Below are positions 52,162-62,322 of a stretch of 64,000 nucleotides of DNA, piece by piece. The stretch comes from Paenibacillus paridis (GTDB lineage Bacteria > Bacillota > Bacilli > Paenibacillales > Paenibacillaceae), in assembly GCF_006345825.1 (NCBI RefSeq), contig NZ_VCIX01000089.1, forward strand, positions 138,587-202,586. Reading direction: 5' to 3'. Position 1 is the first letter of the stretch; each line of letters starts with the position of its first letter. A program made the position numbers and the translations under genes. A model generated the notes under the pieces. It ran no database searches. It saw only the letters and a program-made list of their open reading frames with translations, and was not told the origin of the DNA.

Positions 52162-53484
52162 ATGCAACGATTGAAAGGATTAAACGGTTTCATTGCTTTG
52201 ATGCTCGTGTTCGCAATCATTATTTCGGGTTGTTCCTCCGGAAATAAGGATAAGGAGAATACAGGCAGCAGCCCCGATGAGAAGGTTACCTTGCGCTTTA
52301 GCTGGTGGGGAGGCGATGGCCGCCATGAAGCTACCCTTGCTGCTATTGATGCTTACAAGAAGGTAGCTCCGAACGTGACGATTGAGGCGGAATACCAGGG
52401 CTTTGACGGCTACGAGCAGAAGGTTAAAACACAGCTGGCCAGCGCCACGTCAGCCGATATTATCCAGCTTGACGTGCCATGGATGAAGGAATTGACGAAA
52501 AATGATTTTTTCCTCGATCTTCGTAATCAAGAGGGATTGTCGCTGGAGGGCTTCGATCAAGATTTTCTTAACAATTTCAGCGTTTATAACGACAAAATGG
52601 TAGCGCTCCCTTCCGGTGTAAATGCTTATGCGCTCGTCATTAACAAGACAGCAGCAGACAAGCTGGGCGTACCGACCGATATCCAGTGGGATTGGGATAC
52701 CCTCTATGAAGAAGGCAAGAAGCTTCATGAAAAAGACAACACTAAATATTTGCTTCTAGCTGATCATGGCATGCTGATGCAGGATTTTACAAACATGTTG
52801 AAGCAGCGCACCGGAACCCAGTGGATCAATGAAGATTACACGCTCGGCTTTACGAAAGAGGAAGCTGCCGGTGCTCTGGAATGGATCGATAAGGCGATGA
52901 AGGCTGGCGTATATCAGCCGCTCGGAGAATCTGATTTATTTTTTGGCAAGACCGAACAGAATCCCAAATGGATTAATCAGGATATTCCGATCATCTCGGC
53001 GATGAGCAGCACGCTCTTGTCGCTTCGCTCGGTGCTGCCTGAGGGGGTTGAGGTCGTAACGGCCTTGCCGGCCATCGATAAAAATGCGAAAAACTCAGCC
53101 GTACTGGTAAGGCCTTCGCAGTTAATTGCCGTAAGCAGCAAGTCGAAGCATCCGGAAGAGTCCGTGAAATTTCTGAACTGGTTGATGAATGACGCAGAAG
53201 CCGCAGTTATCTTAGGCGATGTCCGCTCCATTCCCGCATCTGCCCCTGCGCAAAAAGCTGCGGTAGAGGCAGGCAAAATCGACGAAGCGATTACGAAGGC
53301 CGTCGAAATGGGCTTGAAAAACGCAGGCATCGTCGATAATGCTGTCGCTACGAACTCGGAGGTATCCGCTTTATTGCAGGACGTCATTGAGAAAGTCGCT
53401 TTTGGAAAGTTAACGCCAGATAAGGCCGCGCAAGAGCTTGTGAGCAGCCTGGAGAAGAAATTGAAAGAACTGCAAGGTAGATAA
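52162..53484 (+). CDS. sugar ABC transporter substrate-binding lipoprotein
   Basis: 440 residues, family 1 (MalE/MsmE-like) binding protein. Signal peptide with lipobox IISGC; mature part begins after a Gly/Asp/Glu-rich linker with VTLRFSWWGGDGRHEATL, and includes ADIIQLDVPWMKELTKN and the C-terminal helix cluster. GGGAGAGG precedes the ATG. First gene of the importer operon; no ATPase gene is present, so a shared MsmX-type ATPase is expected. Confidence 0.93.
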   Translation: MQRLKGLNGFIALMLVFAIIISGCSSGNKDKENTGSSPDEKVTLRFSWWGGDGRHEATLAAIDAYKKVAPNVTIEAEYQGFDGYEQKVKTQLASATSADIIQLDVPWMKELTKNDFFLDLRNQEGLSLEGFDQDFLNNFSVYNDKMVALPSGVNAYALVINKTAADKLGVPTDIQWDWDTLYEEGKKLHEKDNTKYLLLADHGMLMQDFTNMLKQRTGTQWINEDYTLGFTKEEAAGALEWIDKAMKAGVYQPLGESDLFFGKTEQNPKWINQDIPIISAMSSTLLSLRSVLPEGVEVVTALPAIDKNAKNSAVLVRPSQLIAVSSKSKHPEESVKFLNWLMNDAEAAVILGDVRSIPASAPAQKAAVEAGKIDEAITKAVEMGLKNAGIVDNAVATNSEVSALLQDVIEKVAFGKLTPDKAAQELVSSLEKKLKELQGR

Positions 53485-53503
53485 TCGGACGTAAAAAACG
53501 GAT

Positions 53504-53542
53504 AGCACGCCAGAGCTAAATGAGTTAAACCTTTGGCGTGCT
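53504..53542 (+). other. intercistronic hairpin
   Basis: AGCACGCCA pairs with TGGCGTGCT, without a T-run, between the binding protein and permease genes. Such stems commonly protect the abundant binding-protein mRNA. Confidence 0.55.
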
Positions 53543-53579
53543 CACCACGATTTTAGATAAAGAATAGGAGTGTGAGCCA

Positions 53580-54476
53580 GTGACCAGGAAGAAGCGCAGC
53601 TTTCGGTATATCGGACTTATCTATGTTCTTCCATGGATTTTGGGGCTGCTCATTTTTCAGTTGTATCCCTTCATCGCGTCATTTTATTATTCCTTGACGG
53701 ATTACAACATGGTGAATGCCCCCAAATTCATTGGTTTGGATAATTATAAACAAATTTTCACGAATGATCCCGGCTTTACCCAAGCGTTAAAAGTAACGTC
53801 GATCTATGTGGTTCTTGCCGTGCCCGTGAAGCTTGCCTTCGCTTTATTCGTAGCCATTGTGCTTAGCGCCAAGCTAAAAGCGATTAATTTGTTTCGGACC
53901 GTCTATTACTTGCCTTCGATTCTTGGGGGAAGCGTGGCGATATCGGTGCTTTGGCGTTTCCTGTTCATGAAGGACGGCGTCGTCAACAGCATGCTGGCTA
54001 ATGTCGGCATTCCATCGGTCGATTGGCTCGGCAACCCAGATATCGCGCTGTATACGCTTGGCTTGCTGTCGGTTTGGCAATTTGGTTCCTCAATGGTTTT
54101 GTTCCTGGCAGGTATCCAGCAAATTCCTAGCGACTTGTATGAGGCTGGATCGATCGACGGAGCTTCCAAGACCCGGATGTTCTTTAAAATTACCGTGCCG
54201 CTGCTGACGCCGATTGTTCTGTTCAATCTGGTCATGCAGATGGTCAACGCGTTCCAAGAATTCACAGGCGCCTTCGTTATTACGAGCGGCGGCCCAATGA
54301 AATCCACTTATCTCTATGCTTTGAAGCTGTATGAGGAAGCCTTCACCTTCTTTAAGATGGGGTACGCTTCAGCGCTGTCATGGGTCTTGTTCGCGATTAT
54401 CATGGTCGTCACGGGCATTATTTTCAAAACCTCTAACCGCTGGGTCTACTATGAAGACGGGGGTAAAACCAAATGA
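53580..54476 (+). CDS. ABC sugar permease (MalF-like)
   Basis: 298 residues, six TM helices. The EAA loop DLYEAGSIDGASKTRMFFKITVPLL (about 185-210; read by position) is the ATPase-coupling motif. GTG 53580 is preceded by AGGAGTG. Overlaps the next permease by 4 nt. With the next gene it forms the membrane channel for the 52162 binding protein. Confidence 0.93.
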   Translation: MTRKKRSFRYIGLIYVLPWILGLLIFQLYPFIASFYYSLTDYNMVNAPKFIGLDNYKQIFTNDPGFTQALKVTSIYVVLAVPVKLAFALFVAIVLSAKLKAINLFRTVYYLPSILGGSVAISVLWRFLFMKDGVVNSMLANVGIPSVDWLGNPDIALYTLGLLSVWQFGSSMVLFLAGIQQIPSDLYEAGSIDGASKTRMFFKITVPLLTPIVLFNLVMQMVNAFQEFTGAFVITSGGPMKSTYLYALKLYEEAFTFFKMGYASALSWVLFAIIMVVTGIIFKTSNRWVYYEDGGKTK

Positions 54477-55312
54477 CGCACGCTAGCTCGAATAAGTGGT
54501 TGTCTTATGTACTGTTGACATTGTTAGGCTTTGTTATGATTTATCCGTTAATCTGGCTATTTGTATCATCGTTTAAGACGAATCAGGATATTTTCGGATC
54601 CAGCAAGCTATTTGCGGATACCTATGTTTGGAACTCCTATTCGTTGGGCTGGGCAGGCACTGGCCAATACGGCTTTCAGCAATTTTTTGTAAATACGCTT
54701 AAGCTGGTTCTGCCAACGGTCGTTCTGACGATCGTCTCGAGCGTTATCGTTGCTTACGGCTTTTCCCGATTTACGTTTCCGCTTCGGACGCTGCTGTTCT
54801 CCCTTATGATGGCGACGTTGATGCTGCCGGATGCTACCGTTATGATCCCGCGTTATATCCTGTTTAATAAGCTTGGCTGGCTGGATACTTATCTGCCGTT
54901 TATCGTACCGTCGGCTTTTGCTACCTCGGCATTTTTCATCTATATGCTTATTCAGTTTTTTCGGGGATTGCCAAGGGAACTGGATGAATCGGCGACCATC
55001 GACGGCTGCAATTCGTTTATGATTCTCATTCGGGTATTGCTGCCCTTGTGTAAGCCGGCTCTGTTCTCCGTGGGCATCTTTCAGTTCATCTGGACCTGGA
55101 ATGACTTCTTTAATTCGATTATTTATATCAGCAGCGTAAAAAAATTCACGGTCTCGCTTGGCTTGCGCTTGTCGCTGGATGCCTCCTCGGCCGTTTCCTG
55201 GAACCAGGTGCTTGCGATGTCGGTTGTGAGCGTCGTTCCGTGCATATTGTTATTCTTTTTGGCACAGAAATATTTTGTTGAAGGCATTTCTACTACAGGA
55301 TTAAAAGGATAA
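54473..55312 (+). CDS. ABC sugar permease (MalG-like)
   Basis: 279 residues, six TM helices. EAA loop ELDESATIDGCNSFMILIR (about 165-184) and the C-terminal FVEGISTTGLKG typical of MalG/AraQ-type subunits. Starts inside the stop of the previous permease (ATGA). Confidence 0.93.
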   Translation: MTHASSNKWLSYVLLTLLGFVMIYPLIWLFVSSFKTNQDIFGSSKLFADTYVWNSYSLGWAGTGQYGFQQFFVNTLKLVLPTVVLTIVSSVIVAYGFSRFTFPLRTLLFSLMMATLMLPDATVMIPRYILFNKLGWLDTYLPFIVPSAFATSAFFIYMLIQFFRGLPRELDESATIDGCNSFMILIRVLLPLCKPALFSVGIFQFIWTWNDFFNSIIYISSVKKFTVSLGLRLSLDASSAVSWNQVLAMSVVSVVPCILLFFLAQKYFVEGISTTGLKG

Positions 55313-55323
55313 GGAGAAATGAT

Positions 55324-56715
55324 ATGAAACCGGATGACCAACGAAAAGAAAACGTTCAAATCGCTTATATCGGAGGAGGCTCCCGCGGCTGGGCTTGGGG
55401 ATTGATGAGCGATCTGGCCGCAGAAAAAGAGCTTGCCGGAACCGTCAAGCTGTATGATATCCATCATGAAGCGGCCGCGCAAAATGCGGTCATCGGCAAT
55501 CGGTTGTCGCAGGATGCGGACACGAAGGGCAAGTGGAGGTATGAGGCGGTGCCTGCATTGAAAGACGCTTTGCAAGGCGCGGATTTTATCATCATTTCCA
55601 TATTGCCAGGAACCTTTGCAGAGATGGAATCGGATGTCCATCTGCCGGAAGAGTACGGGATTTATCAATCGGTAGGCGACACGGTGGGGCCCGGCGGGCT
55701 TGTCCGCGCGCTTCGCACCATTCCGCTATATGTCGAGATTGCGAATGCGATCAAACAACATGCGCCAGACGCGTGGGTCATCAATTATACGAACCCGATG
55801 ACCTTATGCACGAGAACGCTTTACGAGGTGTTCCCGGAAGTGAAAGCCATCGGATGCTGCCACGAGGTATTTGGCACGCAGCAATTGCTCGCTTCCATGG
55901 TGGAGCATAAGCTGGGAATCGCTTCGGTTGATCGGCGCGAGATCAAGGTTAATGTGCTGGGCATCAATCATTTTACGTGGCTGGATCGAGCTTCTTACCA
56001 AGGGATCGATTTGTTCCCGCTTTACCGGGAGTTCGTTGAAGAGCATTATGCGGATGGTTATGAAGGCAAGAAGAAAGGCCACTGGCTCAACGATCATTTT
56101 GCTTCAGCACAGCGGGTTAAATTTGACTTGTTCCGGAAGTACGGCATGATTGCGGCGGCAGGCGACAGGCATTTGGCGGAATTTATGCCAGGCGAGCTTT
56201 ATTTAAAAGACCCGGAAACGGTGCAAGGCTGGAAATTCAGCCTAACGAAGGTGGATTGGCGAAAGAAAAACCAGGCGGAGCTTTATGCCAAAGGCCAGCG
56301 GCTGGCAGCCGGCGAGGAAGCTTTTGTGGTCAAGCCTACCGGCGAGGAAGGCATCGAGATGATAAAAGCATTGCTCGGAATGGGCGAGTTGATTACGAAC
56401 GTTAATATGCCAAATCGCGGACAGATCGAAGGTTTTCCGGCGGCAGCCGTCGTGGAGACGAACGCGGTATTCGGCTATAACCACGTCAGCCCGATTTTGG
56501 CTGGCAAGCTTACTCCCGAGGTGGAACAGCTCGTGCTGCCTCATGTAACGAATCAGGAGATGACACTTCAAGCCGCAATGAACAAAGACAAAGCCTTGGC
56601 TCTTCAGGCTTTCATGAACGATCCGCTGGTTAGGCTGACTGAGGAAGCGGGCGCAGAATTATTTGATAAAATGCTTCAGAACACGAAGGCGATGCTGCCT
56701 GGCTGGGAACTGTAG
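55324..56715 (+). CDS. GH4 glycosidase, LplD-like (alpha-galacturonidase type)
   Basis: 463 residues of NAD- and Mn-dependent family GH4. IAYIGGGSRGWAWGLM is the NAD-binding start, VINYTNPMTL and the metal-site CCHEVFGTQQ follow, then GINHFTWL. The Cys-His-Glu-Val version of the metal motif is that reported for B. subtilis LplD alpha-galacturonidase, whereas alpha-galactosidases have CHSV and phospho-glycosidases CDMP or CNxP. Activity on imported oligogalacturonides is therefore the best guess. Twelve nt after the permease with AAGGAG upstream, so the importer feeds it. Confidence 0.85.
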   Translation: MKPDDQRKENVQIAYIGGGSRGWAWGLMSDLAAEKELAGTVKLYDIHHEAAAQNAVIGNRLSQDADTKGKWRYEAVPALKDALQGADFIIISILPGTFAEMESDVHLPEEYGIYQSVGDTVGPGGLVRALRTIPLYVEIANAIKQHAPDAWVINYTNPMTLCTRTLYEVFPEVKAIGCCHEVFGTQQLLASMVEHKLGIASVDRREIKVNVLGINHFTWLDRASYQGIDLFPLYREFVEEHYADGYEGKKKGHWLNDHFASAQRVKFDLFRKYGMIAAAGDRHLAEFMPGELYLKDPETVQGWKFSLTKVDWRKKNQAELYAKGQRLAAGEEAFVVKPTGEEGIEMIKALLGMGELITNVNMPNRGQIEGFPAAAVVETNAVFGYNHVSPILAGKLTPEVEQLVLPHVTNQEMTLQAAMNKDKALALQAFMNDPLVRLTEEAGAELFDKMLQNTKAMLPGWEL

Positions 56716-56731
56716 CAATAACGATAGGTTT

Positions 56732-56767
56732 AAAGCAACCCTCAAGCGACGGGGTTGCTTTTTTTTG
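56732..56767 (+). terminator. terminator of the 52162-56715 operon
   Basis: AGCAACCC (56734-56741) pairs with GGGGTTGCT (56751-56759), then eight T residues. Confidence 0.95.
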
Positions 56768-56918
56768 TTCGAGCAGCAGATTCGCCGTCAGATAATCCCT
56801 AATATCGTGCTACCAATCTTAAAACATTGTTATATAAGGAGCAGGTGCAGCAGGACTACAATTAGTTTTGTAATCACCACCACAGACATAAACGAATGGG
56901 TCGGAAGGGGAGAACCAA

Positions 56919-57833
56919 TTGAAACAGAGAGTTGCACGGAGGTGGAATTTCAAGCTGACTTGGCCGCTGCACGTGATGCTTGTGCCAGGGATCGTGCTCG
57001 TCCTTATTTTTGCCTACTTGCCGATGCTGGGACTCGTTATGGCATTTCAGGATTTCCAGCCGCAGCTAGGTTTCTTCCGGTCAGAATGGATTGGATTCGA
57101 GAACTTTAAGCTGATGTTCGAATATCCGGATGCCAGGCAGGTCATTTGGAATACCTTGCTAATTGCGGTCATCAAGATCGTGGCTCACCTCATCGTGCCA
57201 TTGATATTTGCGCTGTTGCTTAACGAGGTTCGTAAAATGGTGTTCAAGCGTTTTGTGCAAACACTGGTCTATCTGCCGCATTTCTTGTCATGGGTTATTC
57301 TCGGCGGTATCCTCCTGGACATGCTGTCGACGGATGGAGGGCTTGTCAATCAGGCGCTTGGCTGGTTCGGCATCGAGCCAATCTTCTTCCTCGGCAACGG
57401 AGACTGGTTCCGGTTTACAGTCATTTTCAGCGATGTTTGGAAGGACTTCGGCTTCTCGACCATTATTTTTCTGGCCGCGCTCTCCGGCATTAATCCCGAT
57501 TTTTACGAAGCGGCGCTTATCGATGGAGCCAATCGCTGGCAGCAAATGCTTAAAATTACGCTGCCTTCGCTCATCCCGATTACGATCGTGGTAGGGACGC
57601 TGTCGCTGGGCAACATTTTGAACGCAGGCTTTGATCAAATCTTTAACCTTTACAATCCGCTGGTTTATGAAAAAGGCGATATTATCGATACTTACGTGTA
57701 TCGCGTAGGACTTATCGGTGGCGACTTTGGCTTTGGAACTGCGGTTGGCGTATTCAAGTCGTTAGTCAGTTTTATTCTGATCGTTATCTCGTACAGGCTT
57801 GCCTATAAGCTGGCCAACTACCGCATCTTCTAA
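56919..57833 (+). CDS. ABC sugar permease (LplB-like)
   Basis: 304 residues, six TM helices, with the N-terminal HVMLVPGIVLVLIFAYLPM and EAA loop DFYEAALIDGANRWQQMLK of LplB/YtcP-group permeases for large oligosaccharides. TTG 56919 has AAGGGGAG upstream. First gene of the second importer, which again lacks its own ATPase. Confidence 0.92.
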   Translation: MKQRVARRWNFKLTWPLHVMLVPGIVLVLIFAYLPMLGLVMAFQDFQPQLGFFRSEWIGFENFKLMFEYPDARQVIWNTLLIAVIKIVAHLIVPLIFALLLNEVRKMVFKRFVQTLVYLPHFLSWVILGGILLDMLSTDGGLVNQALGWFGIEPIFFLGNGDWFRFTVIFSDVWKDFGFSTIIFLAALSGINPDFYEAALIDGANRWQQMLKITLPSLIPITIVVGTLSLGNILNAGFDQIFNLYNPLVYEKGDIIDTYVYRVGLIGGDFGFGTAVGVFKSLVSFILIVISYRLAYKLANYRIF

Positions 57834-57846
57834 AGGGGGGAGCTAC

Positions 57847-58728
57847 ATGCATCACCGTTCGCTTAGTTACCGTATTTTTTCAGTAGGCAATAACGTATTG
57901 CTGGCGCTTTTATCATTCCTTTGCATCGCTCCTCTTCTTCATGTGCTTGCGGTATCGTTCAGCTCATCGGCGGCCGCGGATGCCAACATCGTAAAGCTGT
58001 GGCCGATCGGTTTTTCGCTCGAGGCCTATAAGGTAACGTTAGCCAATGAGTATTTCATAGGTTCATTCTTTAATTCAATTACTCGAACCTTGCTTGGAAC
58101 GGCCGTTGCGGTGGGCATGTCCATTCTGATCGGCTACTCGTTGTCCAAGGAAACCAATGAATTTAAAGGACGCAACGGGTATGCTTGGTTTTTCGTATTC
58201 ACGATGCTATTCAGCGGCGGTTTGATTCCGGGCTACATGATCGTTCAAAAGCTTGGTTTGCTTAATTCGATCTGGGCGCTCGTGCTGCCAGGTGCCGTAA
58301 GCGTGTATAATACCATTTTGCTGATGAATTTCTTTCGGACCTCGGTACCAAAAGCGTTGGAGGAGGCTGCGTTCATCGACGGTGCAGGCCACTTTCGGGC
58401 ATTATGGAGCATTTATTTGCCCATCTCGCTGCCTTCGCTGGCGACCATCTCGCTTTTTACAATGGTAGGGCACTGGAACGCATGGTTCGACGGTCTAATT
58501 TATATGACGCAATCGGAGAAGTATCCCATGTCAACGCTGCTGCAAACGCTGGTCGTCCAGCGCGATCTTAGCAGCATGAATGTAAACGCGGATGAAATGA
58601 AAGAGCTGTCGAACCGCACGGTCAAAACGGCGCAAATCTTCATCGCTACGCTGCCGATCATCGCCGTTTATCCGTTTTTGCAAAAGTTTTTTGTCAAGGG
58701 AATTGTGCTTGGTTCGGTAAAGGAATAG
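57847..58728 (+). CDS. ABC sugar permease (LplC-like)
   Basis: 293 residues, six TM helices; EAA loop ALEEAAFIDGAGHFRALWS and the C-terminal FVKGIVLGSVKE are typical of LplC/YtcP. ATG 57847 has AAAGGGGGG 6 nt upstream and lies 13 nt after lplB-like; the longer frame from 57799 is inside the upstream gene. Confidence 0.92.
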   Translation: MHHRSLSYRIFSVGNNVLLALLSFLCIAPLLHVLAVSFSSSAAADANIVKLWPIGFSLEAYKVTLANEYFIGSFFNSITRTLLGTAVAVGMSILIGYSLSKETNEFKGRNGYAWFFVFTMLFSGGLIPGYMIVQKLGLLNSIWALVLPGAVSVYNTILLMNFFRTSVPKALEEAAFIDGAGHFRALWSIYLPISLPSLATISLFTMVGHWNAWFDGLIYMTQSEKYPMSTLLQTLVVQRDLSSMNVNADEMKELSNRTVKTAQIFIATLPIIAVYPFLQKFFVKGIVLGSVKE

Positions 58729-58767
58729 TTGGAACAATAAGTGAAAGAGGCGAAGGGGGAGCTTTTT

Positions 58768-60468
58768 TTGAAACAAGGATGGATAAAGCCGGTTGCTCTA
58801 ATGACTACTTTAGTATTGAGTATGGGATTTCTCGGGGCTTGCGCAAGCTCGAACGGAGAAAATAAAGGGAAAAACGAAGTGAGCTCGAACAACCAGGCTG
58901 CTGCCAAAAGCGTGCTGGAAGCAGGCAAATTCAGCGAGCCGGTTAAAATGGATATCGTTCGCCAGATGACGAGTGACGTAAAATTCCGCACAGGCGAGGA
59001 CATTAATAACAATCCTCATGTCACGTGGGCAAAAGAAGCCTTTAACATCGACCTAAATTACGTATGGACGGCGGACAGCAGTGCCATCGATACCAAGATC
59101 AGGCTGCTATTGTCAGCGAATGAAGACTTGCCGGACATCGTACAGTATCGCGGCTCTCAGGATGTGATCGATGCGCTAATTGATTCCGGCAAATTCGTCG
59201 AAGTGGGCGATCTGTTCGAGCAATATGCAAGCGACGCTTATAAATCAGCGATGGCCGAGGACGCAAGCGTATGGAACCCGTACGTCCGCGACGGCAAAAA
59301 ATATGCGCTGCCTATTCTCGATTATGCCAACAACAACGATACGGTATTGTGGATCCGGGATGACTGGATGAAAAAATTCAACCTGCAGCCACCGGCTACC
59401 ATTGCAGAGATGGAAACGATGATGGATATGTTCGCGAATCAGGACCCGGACGGCAATGGCAAGAAGGACACGGTTGGGCTTGCGGTAGGCTTGAAGAACG
59501 GGATGAACACATGGGGACTGGCGGATGCCGATTTTATTTTCGGCGCTTATGGCGTGATGCCGGGGCAGTGGAATGCAGGCAGCGACGGCAAGCTGGCCTA
59601 TGGCTCGGTTCAGCCTGAAGTGAAGACGGCGCTGGGCAAGCTGAAGGAATGGATGGAGAAGGGTTATATTCATAAGGAAGCGGGCCTGCATGACGAAGGC
59701 AAGGCTGCCGAGTTGTTCTCTTCAGGCAAAGCCGGCATTGTCGCTGCTCCTTATTGGGCGGGCGGCTGGCCGCTGCCAGCGGTTAAGGAAGTGGATAAGA
59801 ATGCGGATTACTCCGCATATCGGCTCCCGGCAGGGCCTGATGGGAAAATCGGACGTAGCCAATCGGGGGTAAGCAACGGGGTTGTTCTAATTAACAAAAA
59901 CTATGAGCACCCGGAAGCCTTTTTCCTCTATGCTAACTATCTCTATGAGAATCAGGGCAATCCACAGGCCGGAAGCCCGCTTGAATACGGCTTTGAAGAG
60001 GGTTATGATTACTTGATTAAAGACGGCAAGCCGACGTGGGATGGAGCGCAGTTCCCGGCTGATCAGCCGATCATGAATCTGGGCAAGTATACGATTTTAT
60101 TCGATGGCGCCCGCATTCCGTCGCTAATGATGAAGACGTTAAGCGATTTGGACGGCGGCAAGGAAGCGACAAGCGCGTTTGAGATGAAAGCAGCCATGGA
60201 TATGGACAAGAACATTCACGCCGGCGCAGTTAACTATAGCCAGATTGAGTTCGCCATGCCAAACCTGTATAATGGCTCGCCTACGAAAACCTACAAGAAG
60301 CGCTGGGATTTCCTGAACAAGAGCGAGAAGGAAACCTTTAATAAAATCATTTACGGCGACAGCCCAATCGAAGCATTTGACACGTTCGTGGCACAGTGGA
60401 AGTCCTCCGGTGGCGACACGATTACAAATGAAGTCAATGAATGGTACGATTCGGTGAAAAGCAACTAA
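58768..60468 (+). CDS. extracellular substrate-binding lipoprotein (LplA-like)
   Basis: 566 residues, the long family of oligosaccharide binding proteins that pair with LplB/LplC. Signal peptide with lipobox FLGAC, linker, then NNPHVTWAKEAFNIDLNYVW and DDWMKKFNLQPPATIAEM. TTG 58768 with GAAGGGGGA 8 nt upstream is preferred over GTG 58741, which would place nine charged residues before the signal peptide. Confidence 0.93.
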   Translation: MKQGWIKPVALMTTLVLSMGFLGACASSNGENKGKNEVSSNNQAAAKSVLEAGKFSEPVKMDIVRQMTSDVKFRTGEDINNNPHVTWAKEAFNIDLNYVWTADSSAIDTKIRLLLSANEDLPDIVQYRGSQDVIDALIDSGKFVEVGDLFEQYASDAYKSAMAEDASVWNPYVRDGKKYALPILDYANNNDTVLWIRDDWMKKFNLQPPATIAEMETMMDMFANQDPDGNGKKDTVGLAVGLKNGMNTWGLADADFIFGAYGVMPGQWNAGSDGKLAYGSVQPEVKTALGKLKEWMEKGYIHKEAGLHDEGKAAELFSSGKAGIVAAPYWAGGWPLPAVKEVDKNADYSAYRLPAGPDGKIGRSQSGVSNGVVLINKNYEHPEAFFLYANYLYENQGNPQAGSPLEYGFEEGYDYLIKDGKPTWDGAQFPADQPIMNLGKYTILFDGARIPSLMMKTLSDLDGGKEATSAFEMKAAMDMDKNIHAGAVNYSQIEFAMPNLYNGSPTKTYKKRWDFLNKSEKETFNKIIYGDSPIEAFDTFVAQWKSSGGDTITNEVNEWYDSVKSN

Positions 60469-60491
60469 AAAGTGACATCGGGTTCAAGGCA

Positions 60492-60532
60492 GGCACCCGT
60501 TCCCCCGCTTGGGGGAATCGGTGCTTTTCCTT
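60492..60532 (+). terminator. terminator after the LplA-like gene
   Basis: GCACCCGTTCCCCC pairs with GGGGGAATCGGTGC (one mismatch), then TTTT. It separates importer and sensor genes, perhaps allowing partial read-through. Confidence 0.85.
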
Positions 60533-60555
60533 GTCGGGAGAGGGCGGCAAAGCCA

Positions 60556-62322
60556 GTGGAGAAGTCGAATATATTCAAAAAGATATTAGCCATAATGGCT
60601 TTGCTGCTCATTCCGTTTGTGGCGCTGTATACGTATTCCAATCAAGTCAGCGTTCGCGTTGTGCAGGAGGAGATTCAGCAAAATAACCGCAATAAGCTCT
60701 CGTTTCTCGTCGAGCAAATCAATGCTGAATTCGATAGATTCATGACCTCGGTCAATAATTTGGGCATTGAGCCGAGGGTAAAAGCTTTTAGCGCGATGAA
60801 TTCGGAATCCAGCACCTACGAAACCTTTGAGCTAAAGCTGGAGCTGCAGGAGGAGCTGGAACGGCGCGGCAAAACGGGCGGCTGGTCGCACTCCTACTCG
60901 CTTTATGCGCCGCTCTCGGATGAGGTTGTCAGCACGCACGGCTCCATAACGTTTAAGAAGTTGTTTCGGGACGAGATCGTGAATCAGCCCGTTGACCCTT
61001 TTTTGTGGATATTCGAGCCCATGGACAACAATCGGGTTCCGGATTCGTTTGTATTCCGTACGGTTGAACCGTTGTCTGCATTTGATCGAACGAAGGATGC
61101 GGTTCTGATCGGAGAGATTCGTGTGGATGCCAAAAATCTCGGCGATATGCTCACGACTTTCAAATCGGACAGCTCAGGCGATCCCTTTCTTTACCATCCA
61201 GACTATGCGCCAATCGTCACCCGAACCGCCAATCTGGAGCGAATCGGCAAGCTGATTCCTGCTTTTGTAAAGGAAAGCGGAATGACCGAAGAGCAGGGAA
61301 CCTTTATTGCCTCGCTTGATGATGAACGGTATATGGTCAACTATATTAAATCAGATACGATAGGCTGGTACTTAGTTGAATATGTACCGCTCGAGAGCAT
61401 TTTGTATCCGATCACCTCAAGCCGCAATTGGTTTTGGATTTCGATGAGCGTGATCGCGATCGTAAGCGTATTGGCCGCTTTCCTGCTCTACAAGCATGTC
61501 CAAGTGCCGATACGCAAGCTGTTTCTAGCGGCAAAGCGGCTGCGAATGGGGGATTACACCGTCCGGGTGGACAGCGGGAAGAAGGACGAGTTCGGTTATT
61601 TATTCGATCAGTTCAACCTGATGAGCGAGCAGATTCAAAATTTAATCGACCGTGTATTCGAGGAAAAGCTGCGCTCCAGAGAAGCGACGCTAAAGCAGCT
61701 TCAATCGCAGATTAATCCTCATTTTTTATATAATTGCCTGTTTTTTATGAAAAATATGACCAGGCTTGGCGAGCATGATGCGGTAATGGCAATGGCGGTC
61801 AAGCTGGGCGAATATTTCCGATATACGACGCATGTGGACCAGCAGGATACCACTCTGCGGGATGAGATTAAGCTGATTAGCAACTACTTATCCATTCAAA
61901 CGATGCGCATGAGCCGGATCCGCTTTGAAATCGAGATCCCGGAAACAATGGAGGAGCTCTCCTTGCCGCGGCTTATCCTTCAGCCTATCGTCGAAAATGC
62001 GATCATTCACGGCATCGAGCAGAAAGAGAACGCAGGCATGATTGCCATTCAAGGATTCGAAGAGCAGGGTCGCTTTGCTGTTGTAATTGACGATGACGGG
62101 ATTGGCTTAACGGATGAGGAGTTGGCGCGGCTAAGGGAAACCATTAATACTCCCGGTGAAGCGCAGGGCAGCTGTGGCATGCTAAATGTTCATCAACGGC
62201 TTATTCACAAGTACGGCAAGCATTCAGGGCTGGAGCTGGGGCATTCCCCAACGGGAGGATTAAGAGTCATTGTACGTTGGAAGGAGGAGGACGAGGATGT
62301 ACGAGATACTGATCGTGGATGA
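60556..62322 (+). CDS. YesM-like sensor histidine kinase
   Basis: 588 residues from GTG 60556; the frame is open from 60472 but runs through the terminator, so the shorter start is preferred. Two TM helices (about 11-29 and 295-317) around an extracytoplasmic sensor, HAMP (LRMGDYTVRVDSGKKDE), phospho-His in QSQINPHFLYNCLFFMKN, and ATPase boxes PIVENAIIHGI and VVIDDDGIGLTDEEL. Coupled to the next gene by a 26-nt overlap. Likely senses the sugar taken up by the upstream importer. Confidence 0.92.
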   Translation: MEKSNIFKKILAIMALLLIPFVALYTYSNQVSVRVVQEEIQQNNRNKLSFLVEQINAEFDRFMTSVNNLGIEPRVKAFSAMNSESSTYETFELKLELQEELERRGKTGGWSHSYSLYAPLSDEVVSTHGSITFKKLFRDEIVNQPVDPFLWIFEPMDNNRVPDSFVFRTVEPLSAFDRTKDAVLIGEIRVDAKNLGDMLTTFKSDSSGDPFLYHPDYAPIVTRTANLERIGKLIPAFVKESGMTEEQGTFIASLDDERYMVNYIKSDTIGWYLVEYVPLESILYPITSSRNWFWISMSVIAIVSVLAAFLLYKHVQVPIRKLFLAAKRLRMGDYTVRVDSGKKDEFGYLFDQFNLMSEQIQNLIDRVFEEKLRSREATLKQLQSQINPHFLYNCLFFMKNMTRLGEHDAVMAMAVKLGEYFRYTTHVDQQDTTLRDEIKLISNYLSIQTMRMSRIRFEIEIPETMEELSLPRLILQPIVENAIIHGIEQKENAGMIAIQGFEEQGRFAVVIDDDGIGLTDEELARLRETINTPGEAQGSCGMLNVHQRLIHKYGKHSGLELGHSPTGGLRVIVRWKEEDEDVRDTDRG